A program made the position numbers and the translations under genes. Under the pieces are notes generated by a model that saw only the letters and a program-made list of their open reading frames with translations, was not told where the DNA came from and searched no databases. From Pseudomonas sp. WJP1 (GTDB lineage: Bacteria > Pseudomonadota > Gammaproteobacteria > Pseudomonadales > Pseudomonadaceae), in the NCBI RefSeq assembly GCF_028471945.1, contig NZ_CP110128.1:5421001-5485000 (forward strand): a DNA stretch of 64,000 nt. Reading direction: 5' to 3'. Position 1 is the first letter of the stretch. Every line of letters begins with the position of its first letter. Shown here in pieces: positions 1-8,764 of the stretch.

Positions 1-6
1 TTGATT

Positions 7-633
7 ATGAACTCCGTTTTTATCGTCGACGATCACCCAGTCATCCGGCTTGCCGTTCGTATGTTGCTTGAACACGAGGGCTTCAAGGTCGTCGGTGAAA
101 CCGATAATGGTGTCGATGCCATGCAGATGGTGCGCGAATGCATGCCCGACCTGGTAATTCTCGATATCAGCATTCCCAAGCTGGATGGCCTGGAAGTGCT
201 GACCCGTTTCAACGCCATGCATACGCCTCCAAGAACCCTGGTATTGACTGCACAATGTCCGACGCTGTTCGGTATACGCTGCATGCAATCCGGCGCCTCG
301 GGATATGTTTGCAAACAGGAAGAACTAAGCGAACTGGTAAGCGCCATCAAAGCAGTACTCTCAGGTTATAACTATTTTCCCAGTGAAGCCTTGAACCCTG
401 CTCGTGGTGATGAAGCGCGCTGCGCCGAACTTGAACTGTTCAAGTCAGTCAATGACAGGGAGCTCATGGTCATGCAACTTTTTGCACAAGGTCGCAATAA
501 CAAGGAAATTGCCAAAGGCATGTTCCTGAGCAACAAAACGGTCAGCACTTATAAAAAGCGACTGATGCAAAAACTCAAGGCCAAATCACTGGTTGAACTC
601 ATCGAGATGGCAAAACGTAATGCATTAGTGTGA
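7..633 (+). CDS. LuxR/NarL-family response regulator, BvgA/EvgA-like
   Basis: DNA-binding response regulator of about 208 residues. The receiver domain fills residues 1-120, with acidic pair D8-D9, phospho-acceptor D53 in the ILDISIP stretch and the conserved lysine in YVCKQEE. A LuxR-type HTH lies near residues 145-205 (NDRELMVMQLFAQG, NNKEIAKGM, NKTVSTYK). I start at the ATG at 7; the frame is also open from TTG at 1 and the true start could lie before the window, because no ribosome site is visible. Its stop overlaps the GTG of the hybrid kinase downstream (GTGA), so the two are probably translationally coupled and form a cognate pair. Output genes are unknown; the adjacent HD-GYP gene is a reasonable guess. 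Confidence 0.9.
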   Translation: MNSVFIVDDHPVIRLAVRMLLEHEGFKVVGETDNGVDAMQMVRECMPDLVILDISIPKLDGLEVLTRFNAMHTPPRTLVLTAQCPTLFGIRCMQSGASGYVCKQEELSELVSAIKAVLSGYNYFPSEALNPARGDEARCAELELFKSVNDRELMVMQLFAQGRNNKEIAKGMFLSNKTVSTYKKRLMQKLKAKSLVELIEMAKRNALV

Positions 634-3600
634 GACACAGGATGCCCAGCCGCTTGAAGGACTACCTGCTGATCATGACCACAGGCTTGTGCCTGTGCAC
701 CTCGTTGCACGCAGCGCAACCCCCTGAACAATTCACTTTGCTCAGTCGTTCAGCGCCCCTGCATCTGGAAGTCGAGCTGGATCAATCACAACGACATTGG
801 GCCCGGGGAAAAGAGCAACTGATCCTGGGTACTTCAGCGCCAGACTATCCCCCCTTCGACCTGACCAGCAGCGGTCATGACTACGAAGGTTTTACCGCCG
901 ATTACGCGGGCATTCTTGGCGAGGTCCTTGGCCTGCCCATCAAGGTTCAGCGCTTCAGCTCCCGGGGAGCTGCGATCGAAGCGCTCGAAAATGGTGAGGT
1001 AGACCTGTTGGGCAGCGCCAACGGATTCGAGGCGAGCAACGACCACATCGCGCTCTCCAGGCCCTATGCGGTCGATCAACCGGTCCTGGTGACACGTGAA
1101 GGCGAAACCCGGCCGCTCAATGATGGGCTTTCCGGGTTGCGGCTCAGCATGCTGTACCACTACTTGCCCCTGAAAGAGGTGAAGGCCCTGTATCCGAAGG
1201 CAATCATCACGTCCTACCCCTCCTACCAGAACGCGATCAATGCCGTTGCTTTCGGCCAGGCAGATGTTTTTCTGGGTGACACCCTTTCAACCCATTACAT
1301 GATCAACAAGGGCTATCTGAACAACATTCGCATGGCCAGTTTCGGCAAGCACGAAGCCCATGGTTTCAGCTTTGCCGTGCACAAGACCAATCCACAACTG
1401 CTCGACATCATCAACACGACGCTCGCGGCCATCCCCGCCAGCGAACGGGAAAACATCGCCAAACGCTGGAGCGCCGGGAGCGATATCCTGCTCACCGATC
1501 AAAAACTGCAGCTCAGTCACAGTGAGGAGCGCTGGCTGGCGCAACACCCAGTGGTCCGGGTGGTCGTCAATGAGGCCTATGCGCCGCTGACGTTTTTCGA
1601 CAGTGCCGGCAACTTTCGCGGGATTGCCGCGGACCTGCTTGAGTTGATCAGGTTGCGTACCGGCCTGCGCTTCGACATTCAGCGCAGTCGCAGCGACGCA
1701 GACATGATCGAGCGAATCAAAACCGATCAGGCTGACCTGATCGCCGCGCTGCTCCCCAGCGCGCGACGGGATACCTTGCTCAACTTTACCCGCCCGTACC
1801 TGCAGAACTCCTTCGTGCTGTTGACACGCAAGGCGCACGACAGTCCGACAAATCTTGCACAACTTCAGGGCAAGAGCCTGGCCATTGCCCGTGGGAACCC
1901 CTTGATCGACTATCTGCGCAGCGAATTCCCGCAGATCCGGCTGATCAAGACCGCGGACACCTTCAGCGCCGTGGAAATGCTTGCCGAAGGCCGGGTGGAA
2001 GGCGCGGTGAACTCGCTGGTGATCGCCAACTACTTCATCGCCTCGCAACTGTTCGAAACCGATCTGCAGATCAGTACCACCATCGGCACCCAGCAAGCGG
2101 CGTTCTCCCTGGCAACCGGGCGCGACGCCAAGGAACTCAATGACATCCTCAACAAGGCACTGTTGAGCATCGCCCCGCAGGAGCTGGGCGTCATCAACAG
2201 TCGTTGGCGCGGCTATTCGGCCTCCTCGCAAAACACCTGGCGCAATTATCAACGGGTTTTCTATCAAGTCCTCATCGGTGCGGGTTTGCTGTTGATGATC
2301 TCCGGGACCTGGAACGCCTACATGCGGCGCCAGATCAATCAACGCCGGGCGGCCGAGCGCGCGCTGAACGATCAACTGGAGTTCATGGGTTCCTTGGTAA
2401 ACGGCACGCCCCACCCGATTTATGTGCGTGATCGCCAGGGGTTGCTGCAAAGTTGCAACGACAGTTACCTGCAAGCCTTCAACGCCAAACGCGAGGACGT
2501 GATTGGTAAAAGCGTGATTCAGGGCAGCCTGGGCAACGCCTTCGAAGCTCTGGAGTACCAGGCCGATTACCAGCGTGTCGTAGCCGAGGGCACGCCCATG
2601 ATCCTTGACCGTGCGATGCATATCGGCAGCCGCCGGTTGACGATCTATCACTGGATTCTTCCCTACCGCGACTCGAGCGGTGAAGTGCAAGGCATCATTG
2701 GTGGCTGGGTCGACATCAGCGAACGGCGGCAATTGCTGGATGACCTGCGTTGCGCCAAAGAGCGTGCCGATGAAGCCAACCGGGCCAAGAGCACGTTCCT
2801 GGCAACCATGAGCCATGAAATTCGCACCCCGATGAATGCCGTCATCGGCATGCTCGAACTGACGCTCAAGCGCATCGAACTCCACCACCCGGATCGTCCA
2901 GCCATCGATGTGGCCTACCACTCGGCGAAGGACCTGCTGGAACTGATCGGGGACATCCTCGATATTGCCCGCATCGAGTCCGGGCACCTGAGCCTGAACC
3001 CGGAACGGGTCAATCCAGAGGAAATCGTGGCCTCGGTCACGCGTATCTTCGACGGGCTGGCCAGGCAGAAGGGACTCGAACTGCAACTGGAACTCAACCC
3101 GGCCAACCCGACGATCGACGTGTTGCTCGATCCCCTGCGCTTCAAGCAGGTGTTGTCGAACCTGGTCAGCAATGCCATCAAGTTCACCGAGCACGGCCAG
3201 GTCCGGATTATTGTCGCGTTGCACGAGACCTGCGAACCCGACCAGGTTCAAATGCTGCTGCTGGTCGAAGACAGTGGCCCGGGGATTAGCCATGAGGATC
3301 AGCAACGCCTGTTCGAACCTTTCGCCCAGGCCGGTCATGCCGGGCAGTCGGCCAGGGGCGGTGCAGGGCTTGGCCTGGTAATCAGTCGCAGCCTGTGCGA
3401 AATGATGAACGGCAGCCTGCAGTTGAGCAGCCAGCCGGGCGTCGGTACCCGGGTGAGGATTTCCTTGCCATTATCCACACTGCCTCGCGAATCCAGGGAA
3501 CAAGCAGCTGAGTCCCCCATCCACTGCGCCACTGCACCATTGAATGTGCTGGTGGTGGACGATCACGCAGCCAATCGCTTGCTGATGTGCCAGCAGCTGG

Positions 3601-4283
3601 AGTTCTTGGGACATCGATTCAGCGTCGCGGCAGATGGCCAGGCGGGCCTGGACGCGTGGAAAAGCGACGCATTCGACCTGGTGATCGCCGATTGCAACAT
3701 GCCGGTCATGAACGGATACGAACTGGCCCAAGCCATCCGTCGACATGAACAGCACACGCAACAGCCGCGCTGCACCCTCCTGGGCTTTACCGCCAACGCT
3801 CAGCCGGAGGAAATTCAGCGTTGCAAACAGGCCGGGATGGACGACTGCCTGTTCAAGCCACTGTCCCTGGTCGCCTTGAGTCAATGGGTCAAGGGTATCC
3901 AGCCCACGGTCGTCACCCCGGCCTTCAGCCTGCAAGGTTTGCATGTGTTGACCGGCGGCAACCCGACGATGAACCTGCGTCTGCTGACCGAACTGTTGAA
4001 CAGCAACCGCCTGGATCGACTGAGCCTGCAGGCACTGTCCGGCACGCAGGACCCACAGGCATTTCTCGATATTGCCCACAGAATCAAAGGCGCTGCCCGA
4101 ATCGTCCAGGCCACCCGGTTGATCGACAGCTGCGAGGCGCTCGAAGCCATCTGCCATACCGGCTTATCCAGCGAGAAAGTGAGCGAATGCTGCAGCGCCG
4201 TGGAGCGCGCACTGCTCGAACTGGAGCAGGCATTACTGCAACAAATCGAGCAAAACGACCGCTGTACACTGAGCGAGCCTTAA
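630..4283 (+). CDS. BvgS/EvgS-like unorthodox hybrid sensor histidine kinase
   Basis: Membrane phosphorelay kinase of 1,217 residues (1,213 if started at the ATG at 642). Order seen: signal peptide (about 1-29), two tandem periplasmic solute-binding (SBP_bac_3, venus-flytrap) domains at about 45-280 and 295-525, one transmembrane helix near 543-562, a PAS domain at about 585-695, HisKA with phospho-histidine in TMSHEIRTP near 728, HATPase with GAGLGL, a receiver domain with Asp in IADCNMP near 1020, and a C-terminal HPt domain with AHRIKG near 1149. This is the BvgS architecture. The double binding domain suggests sensing of a small metabolite; the ligand is not readable. It overlaps the response regulator by 4 bp and is followed closely by an HD-GYP gene. 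Confidence 0.93.
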   Translation: MRHRMPSRLKDYLLIMTTGLCLCTSLHAAQPPEQFTLLSRSAPLHLEVELDQSQRHWARGKEQLILGTSAPDYPPFDLTSSGHDYEGFTADYAGILGEVLGLPIKVQRFSSRGAAIEALENGEVDLLGSANGFEASNDHIALSRPYAVDQPVLVTREGETRPLNDGLSGLRLSMLYHYLPLKEVKALYPKAIITSYPSYQNAINAVAFGQADVFLGDTLSTHYMINKGYLNNIRMASFGKHEAHGFSFAVHKTNPQLLDIINTTLAAIPASERENIAKRWSAGSDILLTDQKLQLSHSEERWLAQHPVVRVVVNEAYAPLTFFDSAGNFRGIAADLLELIRLRTGLRFDIQRSRSDADMIERIKTDQADLIAALLPSARRDTLLNFTRPYLQNSFVLLTRKAHDSPTNLAQLQGKSLAIARGNPLIDYLRSEFPQIRLIKTADTFSAVEMLAEGRVEGAVNSLVIANYFIASQLFETDLQISTTIGTQQAAFSLATGRDAKELNDILNKALLSIAPQELGVINSRWRGYSASSQNTWRNYQRVFYQVLIGAGLLLMISGTWNAYMRRQINQRRAAERALNDQLEFMGSLVNGTPHPIYVRDRQGLLQSCNDSYLQAFNAKREDVIGKSVIQGSLGNAFEALEYQADYQRVVAEGTPMILDRAMHIGSRRLTIYHWILPYRDSSGEVQGIIGGWVDISERRQLLDDLRCAKERADEANRAKSTFLATMSHEIRTPMNAVIGMLELTLKRIELHHPDRPAIDVAYHSAKDLLELIGDILDIARIESGHLSLNPERVNPEEIVASVTRIFDGLARQKGLELQLELNPANPTIDVLLDPLRFKQVLSNLVSNAIKFTEHGQVRIIVALHETCEPDQVQMLLLVEDSGPGISHEDQQRLFEPFAQAGHAGQSARGGAGLGLVISRSLCEMMNGSLQLSSQPGVGTRVRISLPLSTLPRESREQAAESPIHCATAPLNVLVVDDHAANRLLMCQQLEFLGHRFSVAADGQAGLDAWKSDAFDLVIADCNMPVMNGYELAQAIRRHEQHTQQPRCTLLGFTANAQPEEIQRCKQAGMDDCLFKPLSLVALSQWVKGIQPTVVTPAFSLQGLHVLTGGNPTMNLRLLTELLNSNRLDRLSLQALSGTQDPQAFLDIAHRIKGAARIVQATRLIDSCEALEAICHTGLSSEKVSECCSAVERALLELEQALLQQIEQNDRCTLSEP

Positions 4284-4331
4284 CTATGCTTGGACGCGGA
4301 GCAGTGCGTTAACCATCACGGAGTGACCTGC

Positions 4332-7277
4332 ATGCCCAGCCCACTGCGCCCGGATCAGCGGCGGTTTCCCCTGCACGTGCATATCAGCGTGATGTTCACT
4401 TGCCTGCTGTTGTTGACCGGGATCGTGCTGGGCATTTTCCACTACCGGCAAACCACCCAGATCATCCTGTCGAGCAGTGAAAAGCTGTTCAGCCGAATTG
4501 AACAGGACGTGCGCCTGGACCTGCACGCCACCTATCAGCCGATTCGCCGGCTGCTGAGCCTGTTGATGCACAACCCCGCAGCCCTGGCCCCCGATCTGCA
4601 ACAGCGCCTGACACTGCTCAAGCCCTTCAGTCAGGCGCTCCAGGACAACCCCAACCTGGCTTCGCTGTACCTGGGGTACGACACCGGTGACTTTTTCATG
4701 GTTCGCCCGCTGCGCACGCCAGACCTGAAAACGCTGCTCAAGGCCCCGGATACCGCCGCCTACCAGGTCTGGAGCATCGAGCACAACAGCAGTGGCCAGG
4801 CGCACTCGCAGTACCTGTTTTTCGATCGGGACCTGACGCTCGTCAGCCGTCAGGACAACCCCGGTGACACCTATGATCCCCGTGGCCGCGCCTGGTTTAC
4901 CAGCGCCAGCCAGGATGTTGACCAGATCACCACCTCGCCTTACGTTTTTTTCTCGACGCACAACGTCGGTACCACCCTGGCGCGGCGCAGCGGCGAGCAT
5001 GCCGTGCTCGCGGCCGACCTGACCCTGGCCGAACTCTCGGCCACCCTGGCCAAGCATGTGGTAACGCCCGCGACCGAGATCGTGCTGTTCGATGCCCAAG
5101 GCAATGCCATCGCTTATCCCGACAGCCGTCGCCTGATCGTGGACGATCAAACCGCCCGCCTGAGCAAGGCCGCCGACCTGAGTCCCGCCCTGGCAGCACT
5201 GCTCGACAAACCTGCGCGGGGCAATCGCCTGACGGCCATGGGTCGCCAATGGATCGTTGCTCGCAGCAGCATGCAGGAAGGCGGCCCCCAGGGGCTGCAA
5301 CTGGCGATGTTGGTACCCGAGGATGAATTGCTCGTCGACGCCTACCGCATGCGCTGGCAAGGCGCGCTGATTACCCTGGCGACCTTGCTGTTGTGCGTGC
5401 CACTGGGGTGGCTGACGTCCAGGATCCTGGTCAAGCCCCTGCGCGCCCTGGTGCAGGAAGCGGATGCCATCCGCAGTTTCGATTTCAACTTTGCGGCCAC
5501 GCGCCGCTCTCCGGTGCTCGAGGTCGACCAACTGAGCCAGTCCATGGGGCGCATGAAAGACACCTTGGCGAGCTTCTTCCAGATCACTGACAGCCTGAGC
5601 GCCGAGACCCGGTTTGCCCCATTGCTGGAGCGGGTGCTGTTTGAAACGGTCAGGATCGGCCAGGCCCAGGCCGGCCTGATCTACCTGCGCGAAGGGGATG
5701 GCGATCTGATGGAACCCCAGGGCCTGGTGATCAACGACACGGCACAAGCCCTGTCTTCATTCGACCTTTGCGCACACGGGTTCCAGGACGCGCACAGCCC
5801 CGCCTGGCTGCAGCAGCTGGCGACAGACGACAACGTCGTCACCCACCTGGGCTTCGAACAGGCGGGGGATCTGCAGAAAGTCCTATTGGCAATGGCCTGT
5901 CCCCGGGTTCACCTGATCGGCATCCGCTTGCACAATCGTCACAACGAAACCGTCGGCCTGCTGGTGTTTCTGCTGGCTGACAGCGGTCACCAGAGCGACC
6001 TGGACAAACTGCGTCCCGACCGCATCGCGTTCTTGCAGGCGGTGTCCGGTGCGGCCGCTGTGAGTATCGAAAGCCAGCGCTTGCAAGACCGGCAAAAACA
6101 GCTGCTGGACGCCTTCATCAAACTGCTGGCAGGTGCAATAGATGCCAAGAGCCCCTACACCGGTGGCCATTGCCAACGCGTACCGGCCCTGACGCTGATG
6201 CTCGCCCAGGCCGCGGCGACCAGCCAGGACCCGGCCTTACGCGACTATCAGCCCACGGACGATGAGTGGGAGGCGCTGCACATCGCCGCCTGGCTGCATG
6301 ACTGCGGCAAGGTGACGACCCCGGAATACGTGGTCGACAAAGCCACCAAACTCGAAACCCTGTACGACCGCATCCACGAAATACGCACCCGCTTCGAAGT
6401 GCTCAAGCGCGATGCCTGGGTCAACTATTGGCAAGCCGTTGCCCAAGGTGGCGACGAGCAACATCTGGCGCAACAGCGCGATGCCAGCCTGGCGGAACTC
6501 GATGATGATTTCGCCTTCATCGCCCGCTGCAACCTCGGTGGCGAGGCCATGGCCGAAGCCGACCTGCAACGCCTGCGCAGTATCGGTCAACGCACCTGGA
6601 CGCGGACCCTGGATGACCGGTTGGGTGTTTCCTGGGAAGAAAACCAGCGCCAGGCACGCACGCCGGCACCGCCACTGCCCGTTTGCGAAGCGTTGCTGGC
6701 GGACCGGCCGGAGCATCTGTTCGAGCGTGCCGAAGCCGAATTGATTGCCGAGGACAATCCCTGGGGGTTCAAGCTCGATGTCCCGCGTTACAAGTACAAC
6801 CGCGGCGAGCTCTACAACTTGAGCATTGCCCGGGGCACCCTGACCGCTGAGGAGCGCTACATCATCAACCACCACATGGTGCAGACGATCATGATGCTCA
6901 GCCACCTGCCCTTCCCCGAGCACCTGGGCAACGTCGCGGAAATTGCCGGCGGCCACCACGAAAAAATGGACGGCACCGGTTATCCGAAACGCTTGAAGCG
7001 TGAGCAGATGAGCCTGCCGGCGCGGATGATGGCAATTGCCGATATCTTCGAAGCGCTGACTGCCGCCGACCGCCCCTACAAGAAGGCCAAGACCCTGAGT
7101 GAAGCGCTGGGCATCATGGCCAACATGTGCCGGGATGCCCACATCGACCCGCAGCTGTTCGAGCTGTTCATCAACGCACAGATTTACCTGCAGTATGCCC
7201 GGCGCTTCCTCGACCCACAGCAGATCGATGCGGTAGACGCGTCAAGCCTGCTGGTCAAGGCAGGCTTGAAAGTGTGA
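4332..7277 (+). CDS. Membrane HD-GYP phosphohydrolase with Cache, HAMP and GAF domains
   Basis: Predicted c-di-GMP phosphodiesterase of 981 residues. N-terminal transmembrane helix (about 15-37), a long periplasmic Cache-type sensor region to about 330, a second helix, a HAMP region near 360-410, a GAF-like domain near 430-590, then HD-GYP. The metal motif HDCGK is near residue 656, and the second signature HHEKMDGTGYP is near 875, so the active-site residues are present. The gap between the two motifs is about 215 residues, much longer than in typical HD-GYP domains, so an insertion is present. The ATG at 4332 is preferred because GGAG lies just upstream. It follows the BvgS-like kinase by 48 bp and is probably cotranscribed. 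Confidence 0.9.
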   Translation: MPSPLRPDQRRFPLHVHISVMFTCLLLLTGIVLGIFHYRQTTQIILSSSEKLFSRIEQDVRLDLHATYQPIRRLLSLLMHNPAALAPDLQQRLTLLKPFSQALQDNPNLASLYLGYDTGDFFMVRPLRTPDLKTLLKAPDTAAYQVWSIEHNSSGQAHSQYLFFDRDLTLVSRQDNPGDTYDPRGRAWFTSASQDVDQITTSPYVFFSTHNVGTTLARRSGEHAVLAADLTLAELSATLAKHVVTPATEIVLFDAQGNAIAYPDSRRLIVDDQTARLSKAADLSPALAALLDKPARGNRLTAMGRQWIVARSSMQEGGPQGLQLAMLVPEDELLVDAYRMRWQGALITLATLLLCVPLGWLTSRILVKPLRALVQEADAIRSFDFNFAATRRSPVLEVDQLSQSMGRMKDTLASFFQITDSLSAETRFAPLLERVLFETVRIGQAQAGLIYLREGDGDLMEPQGLVINDTAQALSSFDLCAHGFQDAHSPAWLQQLATDDNVVTHLGFEQAGDLQKVLLAMACPRVHLIGIRLHNRHNETVGLLVFLLADSGHQSDLDKLRPDRIAFLQAVSGAAAVSIESQRLQDRQKQLLDAFIKLLAGAIDAKSPYTGGHCQRVPALTLMLAQAAATSQDPALRDYQPTDDEWEALHIAAWLHDCGKVTTPEYVVDKATKLETLYDRIHEIRTRFEVLKRDAWVNYWQAVAQGGDEQHLAQQRDASLAELDDDFAFIARCNLGGEAMAEADLQRLRSIGQRTWTRTLDDRLGVSWEENQRQARTPAPPLPVCEALLADRPEHLFERAEAELIAEDNPWGFKLDVPRYKYNRGELYNLSIARGTLTAEERYIINHHMVQTIMMLSHLPFPEHLGNVAEIAGGHHEKMDGTGYPKRLKREQMSLPARMMAIADIFEALTAADRPYKKAKTLSEALGIMANMCRDAHIDPQLFELFINAQIYLQYARRFLDPQQIDAVDASSLLVKAGLKV

Positions 7278-7760
7278 TCAGCAGTCGGTCAGGCGCAGGA
7301 AAATGGCGGCCAGTTGCTCGATACCCGCTTGATCCTGCACCGTGAAACGCGCCAGTTGCGGGCTGTCTAGGTCGAGCACGCCGATCAGGCGACCGTCCTT
7401 GACCAGGGGCACGACCAGCTCGCTGTTCGACGCACTGTCGCAGGCGATATGTCCGGCAAACGCGTGCACGTCTTCGACCCGCTGAGTCTGCAAGGTCGCC
7501 GCCGCCGTCCCGCACACGCCGCGACCGAATGGAATCCGCACGCAGGCGATTTGCCCTTGAAACGGACCCAGCACCAGCTCTTCATTGCGATTGAGGTAGA
7601 ACCCGGCCCAGTTCAAGCCCTCGAGCTGGTTGAACAGGAACGCCGAAAACTGAGCGGCGTTGGCAATGAAATCGCGCTCGTCCGCCAGCAAGGATTCCAG
7701 CTGCGCGTGCAGCATGCCGTAGCCCTCGAGGCCCTGGCCGCTCTTTTGTAAATCGATCAT
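7278..7760 (-). CDS. GAF-domain protein, free methionine-(R)-sulfoxide reductase family
   Basis: A 160-residue single GAF domain protein of the YebR/fRMsr type, which reduces free methionine-(R)-sulfoxide in the cytoplasm. The family cysteines are visible: C in QIACVRIPFGRGVCG (two cysteines) and C in HIACDSASNSELVVP. The latter stretch and VLDLDSP match the family core. The start is the ATG at 7760, which overlaps the stop of the upstream ATPase gene (ATGA), so the two form an operon. The stop abuts the convergent HD-GYP gene with no space. A longer frame upstream (to 7979) is shadow of the ATPase gene. A role in oxidative repair would fit the nearby gpx, ospR and msrB. Confidence 0.85.
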   Translation of the reverse strand: MIDLQKSGQGLEGYGMLHAQLESLLADERDFIANAAQFSAFLFNQLEGLNWAGFYLNRNEELVLGPFQGQIACVRIPFGRGVCGTAAATLQTQRVEDVHAFAGHIACDSASNSELVVPLVKDGRLIGVLDLDSPQLARFTVQDQAGIEQLAAIFLRLTDC

Positions 7761-8647
7761 GCCTTGTGCTCCAACAGTTTCAGCCCAACCCAATAGCGGG
7801 CAAATTGATACGCGCAACGTCCGTTGCGATTGCCACGTCCCGTGGCCCAACGCACCGCCAGGATGTCCAGCTCTTCCGTGCGTTGCCACGGCAGGCCTGC
7901 CTTGTCGGCCAATTGACCGATCCAGTGTTCGACCACGTCGAGGAAGTGTTCCTGGGTGAACGGATAGAACGACAGCCACAAACCGAAGCGATCCGACAGG
8001 GCGATCTTGTCTTCCACTGCCTCGCTGGGGTGCAATTCGCCATCGACCCGTTTCCAGTTTTCGTTATCGCTTTCCTTTTCCGGCACCAGGTGGCGACGGT
8101 TGGAGGTGGCGTACAGCAACACGTTGTCCGGTGCCTGTTCGAGCGAACCGTCGAGAACGCTTTTGAGCACGCGATAATCGCCCTCGCCCGACTCGAACGA
8201 CAGATCATCGCAGAACAGCACGAAACGCTGCGGTAGCTTGGCGATCTGCTCGACTACCCGCGGCAGGTCCGCCAGGTGATCGCGCTCGATTTCGATCAGG
8301 CGCAGCCCGGCCTCGGCGTGCTCGGCCAGCAAGGCGCGCACCAGCGACGATTTGCCGGTGCCACGCGAGCCCCAGAGCAGGGCGTGGTTAGCCGGCATGC
8401 CATCGAGGAACTGGCGGGTATTTCGCCCCAGTTGCTCCACTTGGCGATCGACGCCGATCAGGTCGCTCAGGCGCATGTCCAGGCTGACCTGCAGCGGCAG
8501 CAGAAAACCGCTGCGCCCCTCGCGCTGCCAGCGCGCGGCCAGGCAATGGTTCCAGTCGATGGCTTGCCGAGGGGTGGGCAGCAGCGGTTCGATACGGGCC
8601 AGAACGGCATCGGCACGTTCAAGAAAAGCATTCAATCGGGAATCCAC
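7757..8647 (-). CDS. AAA+ family ATP-binding protein (DUF815)
   Basis: A 296-residue P-loop ATPase of the DUF815 family. Walker A is GSRGTGKSS near residue 94; Walker B is FVLFCDDLSF near 141; sensor-like ATSNRRHL lies near 180. These are standard AAA+ features. The cellular role of the family is not established; homologues are widespread in proteobacteria. It is the first gene of a two-gene minus-strand operon with the GAF protein (4-bp overlap). The same pair precedes sagS in P. aeruginosa as far as I recall. The start at 8647 gives a family-length protein. Confidence 0.85.
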   Translation of the reverse strand: MDSRLNAFLERADAVLARIEPLLPTPRQAIDWNHCLAARWQREGRSGFLLPLQVSLDMRLSDLIGVDRQVEQLGRNTRQFLDGMPANHALLWGSRGTGKSSLVRALLAEHAEAGLRLIEIERDHLADLPRVVEQIAKLPQRFVLFCDDLSFESGEGDYRVLKSVLDGSLEQAPDNVLLYATSNRRHLVPEKESDNENWKRVDGELHPSEAVEDKIALSDRFGLWLSFYPFTQEHFLDVVEHWIGQLADKAGLPWQRTEELDILAVRWATGRGNRNGRCAYQFARYWVGLKLLEHKA

Positions 8648-8764
8648 GTCTTCTCCTCGGACACGTTCACAGTAATGATGGCGATACAGCGACGAAATAC
8701 AGCGTTCGATGAACGGTCAACCGCCCTGCAGCAGGGCTCGCGGGATCAGCCTGCATGATCGACT

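Noticed and set aside
1287..3338. Long open frame (683 codons) antisense to the BvgS-like kinase gene
   Set aside because: A by-product of GC-rich codon use; no recognisable domains, while the plus-strand kinase is complete.
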